Shown: piece after piece, positions 42,601 to 56,700 of the stretch
How the letters are laid out: the number at the start of each line of letters is the position of its first letter
Numbering within the stretch: position 1 is the stretch's first letter
Assembly (NCBI RefSeq): GCF_015706575.1
Contig: NW_024037056.1
Coordinates: 124,001 to 188,000 of the forward strand
Reading direction: 5' to 3'
Source: Patiria miniata
Lineage: Eukaryota; Echinodermata; Asteroidea; Valvatida; Asterinidae
DNA length: 64,000 nt
Notes under the pieces: generated by a model
Told to the model about the DNA's origin: nothing
Seen by the model: the letters and a program-made list of their open reading frames with translations, nothing else
The model's database searches: none
Translations under genes and position numbers: made by a program

Positions 42601-44720
42601 TCTGTGGTGTGTTAACTTGCTATATCTCGTCTTGACGGTATCTTGTTATGAAAAATTCCTAATTTTTTTGACATGTATGGAGAGCTAGTTAGTCAGGCTA
42701 CAATGTCCAACAAGTTTGAAGTCTGTAGACCTGATACTCTTGGAGAAAATGGGACATAAGCAAGAATATTTTGACCGAGTTTGTTTCTGTGTGTAAATTG
42801 CCATAGAGTCGGCTGTCAGCGGGCTTCACTCCGTGGTGTGTTTACTTGCTATATCTCGTCTTGACGGTATCTTGATATGAAAAATTCCTAATTTTTTTGA
42901 CATGTATGGAGAGCTAGTTAGTCAGGCTACATCATCCAACAAGTTTGAAGTCTGTAGACCCAATACTCGTGGAGAAAATGGGACATAAGCAAGAAATTTT
43001 GCCCTAGTTTGTTTCTGTGCGGAAATTGCCATAGAGTAGTCTGTCAGCGGGCTTCACTCTGTGGTGTGTTAACTTGCTATATCTCGTCTTGAGGTATCTT
43101 GTTATGAAAAATTACTAATTTCTTTGACATGTATGGAGAGCTAGTTAGTCAGGCTACAATGTCCAACAAGTTTGAAGTCTGTAGACCTGATACTCGTGGA
43201 GAAAATGGGACATAAGCAAGAATATTTTGGCCGAGTTTGTTTCTGTGTGTAAATTGCCGTACAGTAGGCTGTCAGCGGGATTCACTCCGTGGTGTGTTTA
43301 CTTGATATATCTCGTCTTGACGGTATCTTGATATGAAAAATTCTTGATTTTTTTGACATGTATGGAGAGCTAGTTAGTCTGGCTACAACGTCCAATAATT
43401 TTAAAGTCCGTAGACACAACACTTGTGGAGAAAAATGGACATAAGCAAGAATATTTTGCCCGAGTTTGTTTCTGTGCGTAAATTGCCATAGAGTAGGCTG
43501 TCAGCGGGCTTCACTCTGTGGTGTGTTAACTTGCTATATCTCGTCTTGACGGTATCTTGTTATGAAAAATTCCTAATTTTTGACATGTATGGAGAGCTAG
43601 TTAGTCAGGCTACAATGTCCAACAAGTTTGAAGTCTGTAGACCTGATACTCGTGGAGAAAATGGGACATAAGCAAGAATATTTTGACCGAGTTTGTTTCT
43701 GTGTGTAAATTGCCATAGAGTCGGCTGTCAGCGGGCTTCACTCCGTGGTGTGTTTACTTGCTATATCTCGTCTTGACGGTATCTTGATATGAAAAATTCC
43801 TAATTTTTTTGACATGTATGGAGAGCTAGTTAGTCAGGCTAATCATCCAACAAGTTTGAAGTCTGTAGACCCAATACTCGTGGAGAAAATGGGACATAAG
43901 CAAGAATATTTTGCCCAAGTTTGTTTCTGTGCGGAAATTGCCATAGAGTAGTCTGTCAGCGGGCTTCACTCTGTGGTGTGTTAACTTGCTATATCTCGTC
44001 TTGAGGGTATCTTGTTATGAAAAATTACTAATTTCTTGACATGTATGGAGAGCTAGTTAGTCAGGCTACAATGTCCAACAAGTTTGAAGTCTGTAGACCT
44101 GATACTCGTGGAGAAAATGGGACATAAGCAAGAATATTTTGACCGAGTTTGTTTCTGTGTGTAAATTGCCATAGAGTAGGCTGTCAGCGGGCTTCACTCC
44201 GTGGTGTGTTTACTTGCTATATCTTGTCTTGACGGTATCTTGATATAAAAAATTCTTGATTTTTTTGACATGTATGGAGAGCTAGTTAGTCAGGCTACAT
44301 CATCCAACAAGTTTGAAGTCTGTAGACCCAATACTCGTGGAGAAAATGGGACATAAGCAAGAATATTTTGTCCGAGTTTGTTTCTGTGTGTAAATTGCCA
44401 TAGAGTAGTCTGTCAGCGGGCTTCACTCTGTGGTGTGTTAACTTGCTATATCTCGTCTTGACGGTATCTTGATATGAAAAATTCTTGATTTTTTTGACAT
44501 GTATGGAGAGCTAGTTAGTCAGGCTACATCATCCAACAAGTTTGAAGTCTGTAGACCAATACTCGTGGAGAAAATGGGACATAAGCAAGAATATTTTGCC
44601 CAAGTTTGTTTCTGTGTGTAAATTGCCATAGAGTAGGCTGTCAGCGGGCTTTACTCCGTGGTGTGTTTACTTGCTATATCTCGTCTTGACGGTATCTTGA
44701 TATGAAAAATTCTTGATTTT
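39690..44720. repeat. Higher-order repeat, copy 2 (22 monomers)
   Basis: This carries the same ordered markers as copy 1. The offset rises from about 4805 to about 5029 after 41.5 kb because of one additional monomer (about 41540-41770, with cagctggattcactccgtgt). That monomer resembles one near 33090-33300, so it was probably lost from copy 1 rather than gained here. Confidence 0.85.
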
Positions 44721-47700
44721 TTTGACATGTATGGAGAGCTAGTTAGTCAGGCTACATCATCCAACAAGTTTGAAGTCTGTAGACCCAATACTCGTGGAGA
44801 AAATGGGACATAAGCAAGAATATTTTGCCCAAGTTTGTTTCTGTGTGTAAATTGCCATAGAGTAGGCTGTCAGCGGGCTTTACTCCGTGTGTGTTTACTT
44901 GCTATATCTCGTCTTGACGGTATCTTGTTATGAAAAATTCCTAATTTTTTTGACATGTTTGGAGAGCTAGTTAGTCAGGCTACAATGTCCAACAAGTTTG
45001 AAGTCTGTAGACCTGATACTCGTGGAGAAAATGGGACATAAGCAAGAATATTTTGCCCAAGTTTGTTTCTGTGTGTAAATTGCCATAGAGTAGGCTGTCA
45101 GCGGGCTTTACTCCGTGGTGTGTTTACTTGCTATATCTCGTCTTGACGGTATCTTGTTATGAAAAATTCCTAATTTTTTTGACATGTATGGAGAGCTAGT
45201 TAGTCAGGCTACATCATCCAACAAGTTTGAAGTCTGTAGACCCAATACTCGTGGAGAAAATGGGACATAAGCAAGAATATTTTGCCCAAGTTTGTTTCTG
45301 TGTGTAAATTGCCATAGAGTAGGCTGTCAGCGGGCTTTACTCCGTGGTGTGTTTACTTGCTATATCTCGTCTTGACGGTATCTTGTTATGAAAAATTCCT
45401 AATTTTTTGACATGTATGGAGAGCTAGTTAGTCAGGCTACAATGTCCAACAAGTTTGAAGTCTGTAGACCTGATACTCGTGGAGAAAATGGGACATAAGC
45501 AAGAATATTTTGACCGAGTTTGTTTCTGTGCGGAAATTGCCATAGAGTAGTCTGTCAGCGGGCTTCACTCTGTGGTGTGTTAACTTGCTATATCTCGTCT
45601 TGAGGGTATCTTGTTATGAAAAATTCCTAATTTCTTTGACATGTATGGAGAGCTAGTTAGTCAGGCTACAATGTCCAAAAAGTTTGAAGTCTGTAGACCT
45701 AATACTCGTGGAGAAAATGGGACATAAGCAAGAATATTTTCGCCGAGTTTGTTTCTGTGTGTAAATTGCCGTACAGTAGGCTGTCAGCGGGATTCACTCT
45801 GTGGTGTGTTTACTTGATATATCTCGTCTTGACGGTATCTTGATATGAAAAATTCTTGATTTTTTTGACATGTATGGAGAGCTAGTTAGTCAGGCTACAT
45901 CATCCAACAAGTTAGAAGTCTGTAGACCCAATACTCGTGGAGAAAATGGGACATAAGCAAGAATATTTTGCCCAAGTTTGTTTCTGTGTGTAAATTGCCA
46001 TAGAGTAGGCTGTCAGCGGGCTTTACTCCGTGGTGTGTTTACTTGCTATATCTCGTCTTGACGGTATCTTGTTATGAAAAATTCCTAATTTCTTTGACAT
46101 GTATGGAGAGCTAGTTAGTCAGGCTACAATGTCCAACAAGTTTGAAGTCTGTAGACCTGATACTCGTGGAGAAAATGGGACATAAGCAAGAATATTTTGC
46201 CCAAGTTTGTTTCTGTGTGTAAATTGCCATAGAGTAGGCTGTCAGCGGGCTTTACTCCGTGGTGTGTTTACTTGCTATATCTCGTCTTGAGGGTATCTTG
46301 TTATGAAAAATTCCTAATTTTTTTGACATGTATGGAAAGCTAGTTAGTCAGGCTACATCATCCAACAAGTTTGAAGTCTGTAGACCTAATACTCGTGGAG
46401 AAAATGGGACCTAAGCAAGAATATTTTGCCCAAGTTTGTTTCTGTGTGTAAATTGCCATAGAGTAGGCTGTCAGCGGGCTTTACTCCGTGGTGTGTTTAC
46501 TTGCTATATCTCGTCTTGACGGTATCTTGTTATGAAAAATTCCTAATTTTTTTGACATGTATGGAGAGCTAGTTAGTCAGGCTACAATGTCCAACAAGTT
46601 TGAAGTCTGTAGACCTGATACTCGTGGAGAAAATGGGACATAAGCAAGAATATTTTGACCGAGTTTGTTTCTGTGTGTAAATTGCCATAGAGTCGGCTGT
46701 CAGCGGGCTTCACTCCGTGGTGTTTTACTTGCTATATCTCGTCTTGACGGTATCTTGATATGAAAAAATCCTAATTTTTTTGACATGTATGAGAGCTAGT
46801 TAGTCAGGCTACATACATCCAACAAGTTTGAAGTCTGTAGACCCAATACTCGTGGAAAAATGGGACATAAGCAAGAATATTTTGCCCAAGTTTGTTTCTG
46901 TGCGGAAATTGCCATAGAGTAGTCTGTCAGCGGGCTTTACTCCGTGGTGTGTTAACTTGCTATATCTCGTCTTGAGGGTATCTTGTTATGAAAAATTACT
47001 AATTTCTTTGACATGTATGGAGAGCTAGTTAGTCAGGCTACAATGTCCAACAAGTTTGAAGTCTGTAGACCTAATACTCGTGGAGAAAATGGGACATAAG
47101 CAAGAATATTTTGGCCGAGTTTGTTTCTGTGTGTAAATTGCCATAGAGTAGTCTGTCAGCGGGCTTCACTCTGTGGTGTGTTAACTTGCTATATCTCGTC
47201 TTGACGGTATCTTGATATGAAAAATTCTTAATTTTTTGACATGATATGGAGAGCTAGTTAGTCAGGCTACATCATCCAACAAGTTTGAAGTCTGTAGACC
47301 AATACTCGTGGAGAAAATGGGACATAAGCAAGAATATTTTGCCCAAGTTTGTTTCTGTGTGTAAATTGCCATAGAGTAGGCTGTCAGCGGGCTTCACTCT
47401 GTGGTGTGTTAACTTGCTATATCTCGTCTTGACGGTATCTTGTTATGAAAAATTCCTAATTTCTTTGACATGTATGGAGAGCTAGTTAGTCAGGCTACAA
47501 TGTCCAACAAGTTTGAAGTCTGTAGACCTGATACTCGTGGAGAAAATGGGACATAAGCAAGAATATTTTGACCGAGTTTGTTTCTGTGTGTAAATTGCCA
47601 TAGAGTCGGTTGTCAGCGGGCTTCACTCCGTGGTGTGTTTACTTGCTATATCTCGTCTTGACGGTATCTTGATATGAAAAATTCTTGATTTTTTTGACAT

Positions 47701-50700
47701 GTATGGAGAGCTAGTTAGTCAGGCTACATCATCCAACAAGTTTGAAGTCTGTAGACCCAATACTCGTGGAGAAAATGGGACATAAGCAAGAATATTTTGC
47801 CCAAGTTTGTTTCTGTGTGTAAATTGCCATAGAGTAGGCTGTCAGCGGGCTTTACTCCGTGGTGTGTTTACTTGCTATATCTCGTCTTGACGGTATCTTG
47901 ATATGAAAAATTCCTAATTTCTTTGACATGTATGGAGAGCTAGTTAGTCAGGCTACAATGTCCAACAAGTTTGAAGTCTGTAGACCTGATACTCGTGGAG
48001 AAAATGGGACATAAGCAAGAATATTTTGACCGAGTTTGTTTCTGTGTGTAAATTGCCATAGAGTCGGCTGTCAGCGGGCTTCACTCCGTGGTGTGTTTAC
48101 TTGCTATATCTCGTCTTGACGGTATCTTGATATGAAAAATTCCTAATTTTTTTTGACATATATGGAGAGCTAGTTAGTCAGGCTACATCATCCAACAAGT
48201 TTGAAGTCTGTAGACACAATACTCGTGGAGAAAAATGGGACATAAGCAAGAAATATTTTTGCCCAAGTTTGTTTCTGTGCGGAAATTGCCATAGTAGCTG
48301 TCAGCGGGCTTCACTCCGTGGTGTGTTAACTTGCTATATCTCGTCTTGAGGGTATCTTGTTATGAAAAATTACTAATTTCTTTGACATGTATGGAGAGCT
48401 AGTTAGTCAGGCTACAATGTCCAACAAGTTTGAAGTCTGTAGACCTAATACTCGTGGAGAAAATGGGACATAAGCAAGAATATTTTGCCCAAGTTTGTTT
48501 CTGTGTGTAAATTGCCATAGAGTAGGCTGTCAGCGGGCTTCACTCTGTGGTGTGTTAACTTGCTATATCTCGTCTTGACGGTATCTTGTTATGAAAAATT
48601 CCTATTTCTTTGACATGTATGGAGAGCTAGTTAGTCAGGCTACAATGTCCAACAAGTTTGAAGTCCGTAGACCTGATACTCGTGGAGAAAATGGGACATA
48701 AGCAAAGAATTTTGACCGAGTTTGTTTCTGTGTGTAAATTGCCATAGAGTCGGTTGTCAGCGGGCTTCACTCCGTGGTGTGTTTACTTGCTATATCTCGT
48801 CTTGACGGTATCTTGATATACAAAATTCTGATTTTTGACATGTATGGAGAGCTAGTTAGTCAGGCTACATCATCCAACAAGTTTGAAGTCTGTAGAGCCA
48901 ATACTCGTGGAGAAAATGGGACATAAGCAAGAATATTTTGCCCAAGTTTGTTTCTATGTGTAAATTGCCATAGAGTAGGCTGTCAGCGGGCTTTACTCCG
49001 TGGTGTGTTTACTTGCTATATCTCGTTTGACGGTATCTTGATATGAAAAATTCTTGATTTTTTTGACATGTATGGAGAGCTAGTTAGTCAGGCTACATCA
49101 TCCAACAAGTTTGAAGTCTGTAGACCAATACTCGTGGAGAAAATGGGACATCAGCAAGAATATTTTGCCCAAGTTTGTTTCTGTGCGGAAATTGCCATAG
49201 AGTAGTCTGTCAGCGGGCTTCACTCCGTGGTGTGTTAACTTGCTATATCTCGTCTTGAGGGTATCTTGTTATGAAAAATTACTAATTTCTTTGACATGTA
49301 TGGAGAGCTAGTTAGTCAGGCTACAATGTCCAACAAGTTTGAAGTCTGTAGACCTGATACTCGTGGAGAAAATGGGACATAAGCAAGAATATTTTGACCG
49401 AGTTTGTTTCTGTGTGTAAATTGCCATAGAGTCGGCTGTCAGCGGGCTTCACTCCTCCGTGGTGTGTTTACTTGCTATATCTCGTCTTGACGGTATCTTG
49501 ATATGAAAAATTCCTAATTTTTTTGACATGTATGGAGAGCTAGTTAGTCAGGCTACATCATCCAAACAAGTTTGAAGTCTGTAGACCAATACTCGTGGAG
49601 AAAATGGGACATAAGCAAGCAAGAATATTTTGCCAAGTTTGTTTCTGTGCGGAAATTGCCATAGAGTAGTCTGTCAGCGGGCTTTACTCCGTGGTGTGTT
49701 AACTTGCTATATCTCGTCTTGAGGGTATCTTGTTATGAAAAATACTAATTTCTTTGACATGTATGGAGAGCTAGTTAGTCATGGCTACAATGTCCAACAA
49801 GTTTGAAGTCTGTAGACCTAATACTCGTGGAGAAAATGTGACATAAGCAAGAATATTTTGGCCGAGTTTGTTTCTGTGTGTAAATTGCCATAGAGTAGTC
49901 TGTCAGCGGGCTTCACTCTGTGGTGTGTTAACTTGCTATATCTCGTCTTGACGGTATCTTGATATGAAAAATTCTTAATTTTTTTGACATGTATGGAGAG
50001 CTAGTTAGTCAGGCTACATCATCCAACAAGTTTGAAGTCTGTAGACCCAATACTCGTGGAGAAAATGGGACATAAGCAAGAATATTTTGCCCAAGTTTGT
50101 TTCTGTGTGTAAATTGCCATAGAGTAGGCTGTCAGCGGGCTTCACTCTGTGGTGTGTTAATGCTATATCTCGTCTTGACGGTATCTTGTTATGAAAAATT
50201 CCTAATTTTTTGACATGTATGGAGAGCTAGTTAGTCAGGCTACAATGTCCAACAAGTTTGAAGTCTGTAGACCTGATACTCGTGGAGAAAATGGGACATA
50301 AGCAAGAATATTTTGACCGAGTTTGTTTCTGTGTGTAAATTGCCATAGAGTCGGCTGTCAGCGGGCTTCACTCCGTGGTGTGTTTACTTGCTATATCTCG
50401 TCTTGACGGTATCTTGATATGAAAAATTCCTAATTTTTTGACATGTATGGAGAGCTAGTTAGTCAGGCTACATCATCCAACAAGTTTGAAGTCTGTAGAC
50501 CCAATACTCGTGGAGAAAATGGGACATAAGCAAGAATATTTTGCCCAAGTTTGTTTCTGTGCGGAAATTGCCATAGAGTAGTCTGTCAGCGGGCTTCACT
50601 CTGTGGTGTGTTAACTTGCTATATCTCGTCTTGAGGGTATCTGTTATGAAAAATTACTAATTTCTTTGACATGTATGGAGAGCTAGTTAGTCAGGCTACA

Positions 50701-53700
50701 ATGTCCAACAAGTTTGAAGTCTGTAGACCTGATACTCGTGGAGAAAATGGGACATAAGCAAGAATATTTGACCGAGTTTGTTTCTGTGTGTAAATTGCCA
50801 TAGAGTAGGCTGTCAGCGGGCTTCACTCCGTGGTGTGTTTACTTGCTATATCTTGTCTTGACGGTATCTTGATATAAAAAATTCTTGATTTTTTGACATG
50901 TATGGAGAGCTAGTTAGTCAGGCTACATCATCCAACAAGTTTGAAGTCTGTAGACCCAATACTCGTGGAGAAAATGGGACATAAGCAAGAATATTTTGTC
51001 CGAGTTTGTTTCTGTGTGTAAATTGCCATAGAGTAGTCTGTCAGCGGGCTTCACTCTGTGGTGTGTTAACTTGCTATATCTCGTCTTGACGGTATCTTGA
51101 TATGAAAAATTCTTGATTTTTTTGACATGTATGGAGAGCTAGTTAGTCAGGCTACATCATCCAACAAGTTTGAAGTCTGTAGACCCAATACTCGTGGAGA
51201 AAATGGGACATAAGCAAGAATATTTTGCCCAAGTTTTTCTGTGTGTAAATTGCCATAGAGTAGGCTGTCAGCGGGCTTTACTCCGTGGTGTGTTTACTTG
51301 CTATATCTCGTCTTGACGGTATCTTGATATGAAAAAATTCTTGATTTTTTTGACATGTATGGAGAGCTAGTTAGTCAGGCTACATCATCCAACAAGTTTG
51401 AAGTCTGTAGACCCAATACTCGTGGAGAAAATGGGACATAAGCAAGAATATTTTGCCCAAGTTTGTTTCTGTGTGTAAATTGCCATAGAGTAGGCTGTCA
51501 GCGGGCTTTACTCCGTGGTGTGTTTACTTGATATATCTCGTCTTGACGGTATCTTGTATGAAAAATTCTTAATTTTTTTGACATGTTTGGAGAGCTAGTA
51601 GTCAGGCTACAATGTCCAACAAGTTTGAAGTCTGTAGACCTGATACTCGTGAGAAAAATGGGACATAAGCAAGAATATTTTGCCCAAGTTTGTTTCTGTG
51701 TGTAAATTGCCATAGAGTAGGCTGTCAGCGGGCTTACTCCGTGGTGTGTTACTTGCTATATCTCGTCTTGACGGTATCTTGTTATGAAAAATTCCTAATT
51801 TTTTGACATGTATGGAGAGCTAGTTAGTCAGGCTACATCATCCAACAAGTTTGAAGTCTGTAGACCCAATACTCGTGGAGAAAATGGGACATAAGCAAGA
51901 ATATTTTGGCCCAAGTTTGTTTCTGTGTGTAAATTGCCATAGAGTAGGCTGTCAGCGGGCTTTACTCCGTGGTGTGTTTACTTGCTATATCTCGTCTTGA
52001 CGGTATCTTGTTATGAAAAATTCCTAATTTTTTGACATGTATGGAGAGCTAGTTAGTCAGGCTACAACGTCCAACAAGTTTGAAGTCCTGTAGACCTGAT
52101 ACTCGTGGAGAAAATGGGACATAAGCAAGAATATTTTGACCGAGTTTGTTTCTGTGCGGAAATTGCCATAGAGTAGTCTGTCAGCGGGCTTCACTCTGTG
52201 GTGTGTTAACTTGCTATATCTCGTCTTGAGGGTATCTTGTTATGAAAAATTCCTAATTTCTTTGACATGTATGGAGAGCTAGTTAGTCAGGCTACAATGT
52301 CCAACAAGTTTGAAGTCTGTAGACCTGATACTCGTGGAGAAAATGGGACATAAGCAAGAATATTTGCCCAAGTTTGTTTCTGTGTGTAAATTGCCATAGA
52401 GTAGGCTGTCAGCGGGCTTTACTCCGTGGTGTGTTTACTTGCTATATCTCGTCTTGACGGTATCTTGTTATGAAAAATTCCTAATTTTTTGACATGTATG
52501 GAGAGCTAGTTAGTCAGGCTACATCATCCAACAAGTTTGAAGTGGAGACCCAATACTCGTGGAGAAAATGGGACATAAGCAAGAATATTTTGCCCAAGTT
52601 TTGTTTCTGTGTGTAAATTGCCATAGAGTAGGCTGTCAGCGGGCTTCACTCCGTGGTGTGTTTACTTGATATATCTCGTCTTGACGGTATCTTGTTATGA
52701 AAAATTCCTAATTTTTTTGACATGTATGGAGAGCTAGTTAGTCAGGCTACAATCCAACAAGTTTGAAGTCTGTAGACCTGATACTCGTGGAGAAAATGGG
52801 ACATAAGCAAGAATATTTTGACCGAGTTTGTTTCTGTGCGTAAATTGCCATAGAGTAGTCTGTCAGCGGGCTTCACTCTGTGGTGTGTTAACTTGCTATA
52901 TCTCGTCTTGACGGTATCTTGTTATGAAAAATTCCTAATTTCTTTGACATGTATGGAGAGCTAGTTAGTCAGGCTACAATGTCCAACAAAGTTTGAAGTC
53001 TGTAGACCAATACTCGTGGAGAAAAATGGGACATAAGCAAGAATATTTCGCCGAGTTTGTTTCTGTGTGTAAATTGCCGTACAGTAGGCTGTCAGCGGGA
53101 TTCACTCCTGTGGTGTGTTTACTTGATATATCTCGTCTTGACGGTATCTTGATATGAAAATTCTGATTTTTTTGACATGTATGGAGAGCTAGTTAGTCAG
53201 GCTACAATCCACCAACAAGTTTGAAGTCTGTAGACCGAATACTCGTGGAGAAAATGGGACATAAGCAAGAATATTTTGCCCAAGTTTGTTTCTGTGTGTA
53301 AATTGCCATAGAGTAGGCTGTCAGCGGGCTTTACTCCGTGGTGTGTTTACTTGCTATATCTCGTCTTGACGGTATCTTGTTATGAAAAATTCCTAATTCT
53401 TTGACATGTATGGAGAGAGTTAGTCAGGCTACAATGTCCAACAAGTTTGAAGTCTGTAGAGACCTGATACTCGTGGAGAAAATGGGACATAAGCAAGAAT
53501 ATTTTGCCCAAGTTTGTTTCTGTGTGTAAATTGCCATAGAGTAGGCTGTCAGCGGGCTTTACTCCGTGGTGTGTTTACTTGCTATATCTCGTCTTGAGGG
53601 TATCTTGTTATGAAAAATTCCTAATTTTTTTGACATGTATGGAAAGCTAGTTAGTCAGGCTACATCATCCAACAAGTTTGAAGTCTGTAGACCCTAATAC

Positions 53701-56700
53701 TCGTGGAGAAAATGGGACCTAAGCAAGAATATTTTGCCCAAGTTTGTTTCTGTGTGTAAATTGCCATAGAGTAGGCTGTCAGCGGGCTTTACTCCGGTGT
53801 GTTTACTTGCTATATCTCGTCTTGACGGTATCTTGTTATGAAAAATTCCTAATTTTTTGACATGTATGGAGAGCTAGTTAGTCAGGCTACAATGTCCAAC
53901 AAGTTTGAAGTCTGTAGACCTGATACTCGTGGAGAAAATGGGACATAAGCAAGAATATTTTGTCCGAGTTGTTTCTGTGTGTAAATTGCCATAGAGTAGT
54001 CTGTCAGCGGGCTTCACTCTGGTGTGTTAACTTGCTATATCTCGTCTTGACGGTATCTTGATATGAAAAATTCTTGATTTTTTGACATGTATGGAGAGCT
54101 AGTTAGTCAGGCTACATCATCCAACAAGTTTGAAGTCTGTAGACCCAATACTCGTGGAGAAAATGGGACATAAGCAAGAATATTTTGCCCAAGTTTGTTT
54201 CTGTGTGTAAATTGCCATAGAGTAGGCTGTCAGCGGGCTTTACTCCGTGGTGTGTTTACTTGCTATATCTCGTCTTGACGGTATCTTGATATGAAAAATT
54301 CTGATTTTTTTGACATGTATGGAGAGCTAGTTAGTCAGGCTACATCATCCAACAAGTTTGAAGTCTGTAGACCCAATACTCGTGGAGAAAATGGACATAA
54401 GCAAGAATATTTTGCCCAAGTTTGTTTCTGTGTGTAAATTGCCATAGAGTAGGCTGTCAGGGGCTTACTCCGTGGTGTGTTTACTTGCTATATCTCGTCT
54501 TGACGGTATCTTGTTATGAAAAATTCCTAATTTTTTTGACATGTTTGGAGAGCTAGTTAGTCAGGCTACAATGTCCAACAAGTTTGAAGTCTGTAGACCT
54601 GATACTCGTGGAGAAAATGGGACATAAGCAAGAATATTTTGCCCGAGTTGTTTCTGTGTGTAAATTGCCATAGAGTAGGCTGTCAGCGGGCTTTACTCCG
54701 TGGTGTGTTTACTTGCGATATATATCGTCTTGACGGTATCTTGTTATGAAAAATTCCTAATTTTTGACATGTATGGAGAGCTAGTTAGTCAGGCTACATG
54801 TCCAACAAGTTTGAAGTCTGTAGACCCAATACTCGTGGAGAAAATGGGACATAAGCAAGAATATTTTGCCCAAGTTTGTTTCTGTGTGTAAATTGCCTAG
54901 AGTAGGCTGTCAGCGGGCTTTACTCCGTGGTGTGTTTACTTGCTATATCTCGTCTTGACGGTATCTTGTTATGAAAATTCCTAATTTTTTTTTGACATGT
55001 ATGGAGAGCTAGTTAGTCAGGCTACAATGTCCAACAAGTTTGAAGTCTGTAGACCTGATACTCGTGGAGAAAATGGGACATAAGCAAGAATATTTGACCG
55101 AGTTTGTTTCTGTGCGGTAAATTGCCATAGAGTAGGTCTGTCAGCGGGCTTCACTCTGTGGTGTGTTAACTTGCTATATCTCGTCTTGAGGGTATCTTGT
55201 TATGAAAAATTCCTAATTTCTTTGACATGTATGGAGAGCTAGTTAGTCAGGCTACAATGTCCAAAAAGTTTGAAGTCTGTAGACCTAATACTCGTGGAGA
55301 AAATGGGACATAAGCAAGAATATTTTCCGAGTTTGTTTCTGTGTGTAAATTGCCGTAGAGTAGGCTGTCAGCGGGATTCACTCTGTGGTGTGTTTACTTG
55401 ATATATCTCGTCTTGACGGTATCTTGATATGAAAAATTCTTGATTTTTTTGACATGTATGGAGAGCTAGTTAGTCAGGCTACACATCCAACAAGTTTGAA
55501 GTCTGTAGACCCAATACTCGTGGAGAAAATGGGACATAAGCAAGAATATTTTGCCCAAGTTTGTTTCTGTGTGTAAATTGCCATAGAGTAGGCTGTCAGC
55601 GGGCTTTACTCCGTGGTGTGTTTACTTGCTATATCTCGTCTTGACGGTATCTTGTTATGAAAAATTCCTAATTTCTTTGACATGTATGGAGAGCTAGTTA
55701 GTCAGGCTACAATGTCCAACAAGTTGAAGTCTGTAGACCTGATACTCGTGGAGAAAATGGGACATAAGCAAGAATATTTTGCCCAAGTTTGTTTCTGTGT
55801 GTAATTGCCATAGAGTAGGCTGTCAGCGGGCTTTACTCCGTGGTGTGTTTACTTGCTATATCTCGTCCTTGGGGTATCTTGTTATGAAAAATTCCTAATT
55901 TTTTTGACATGTATGGAAGCTAGTTAGTCAGGCTACATATCCAACAAGTTTGAAGTCTGTAGACCTAATACTCGTGGAGAAAATGGGACCTAAGCAAGAA
56001 TATTTTGCCCAAGTTTGTTTCTGTGTGTAAATTGCCATAGAGTAGGCTGTCAGCGGGCTTTACTCCGTGTGTGTTTACTTGCTATATCTCGTCTTGACGG
56101 TATCTTGTTATGAAAAATTCCTAATTTTTTGACATGTATGGAGAGCTAGTTAGTCAGGCTACAATGTCCAACAAGTTTGAAGTCTGTAGACCTGATACTC
56201 GTGGAGAAAATGGGACATAAGCAAGAATATTTGACCGAAGTTTGTTCTGTGTGTAAATTGCCATAGAGTCGGCTGTCAGCGGGCTTCACTCTGGGTGTGT
56301 TTACTTGCTATATCTCGTCTTGACGGTATCTTGATATGAAAAATTCCTAATTTTTTGACATGTATGGAGAGCTAGTTAGTCAGGCTACATCATCCAACAA
56401 GTTTGAAGTCTGTAGACCCAATACTCGTGGAGAAAAATGGGACATAAGCAAGAATATTTTGCCCAAGTTTGTTTCTGTGGAAATTGCCATAGAGTAGTCT
56501 GTCAGCGGGCTTTACTCGTGGTGTGTTAACTTGCTATATCTCGTCTTGACGGGTATCTTGTTATGAAAAATACTAATTTCTTTGACATGTATGGAGAGCT
56601 AGTTAGTCAGGCTACAATGTCCAACAAGTTTGAAGTCTGTAGACCTAATACTCGTGGAGAAAATGGGACATAAGCAGAATATTTTGGCCGAGTTTGTTTC

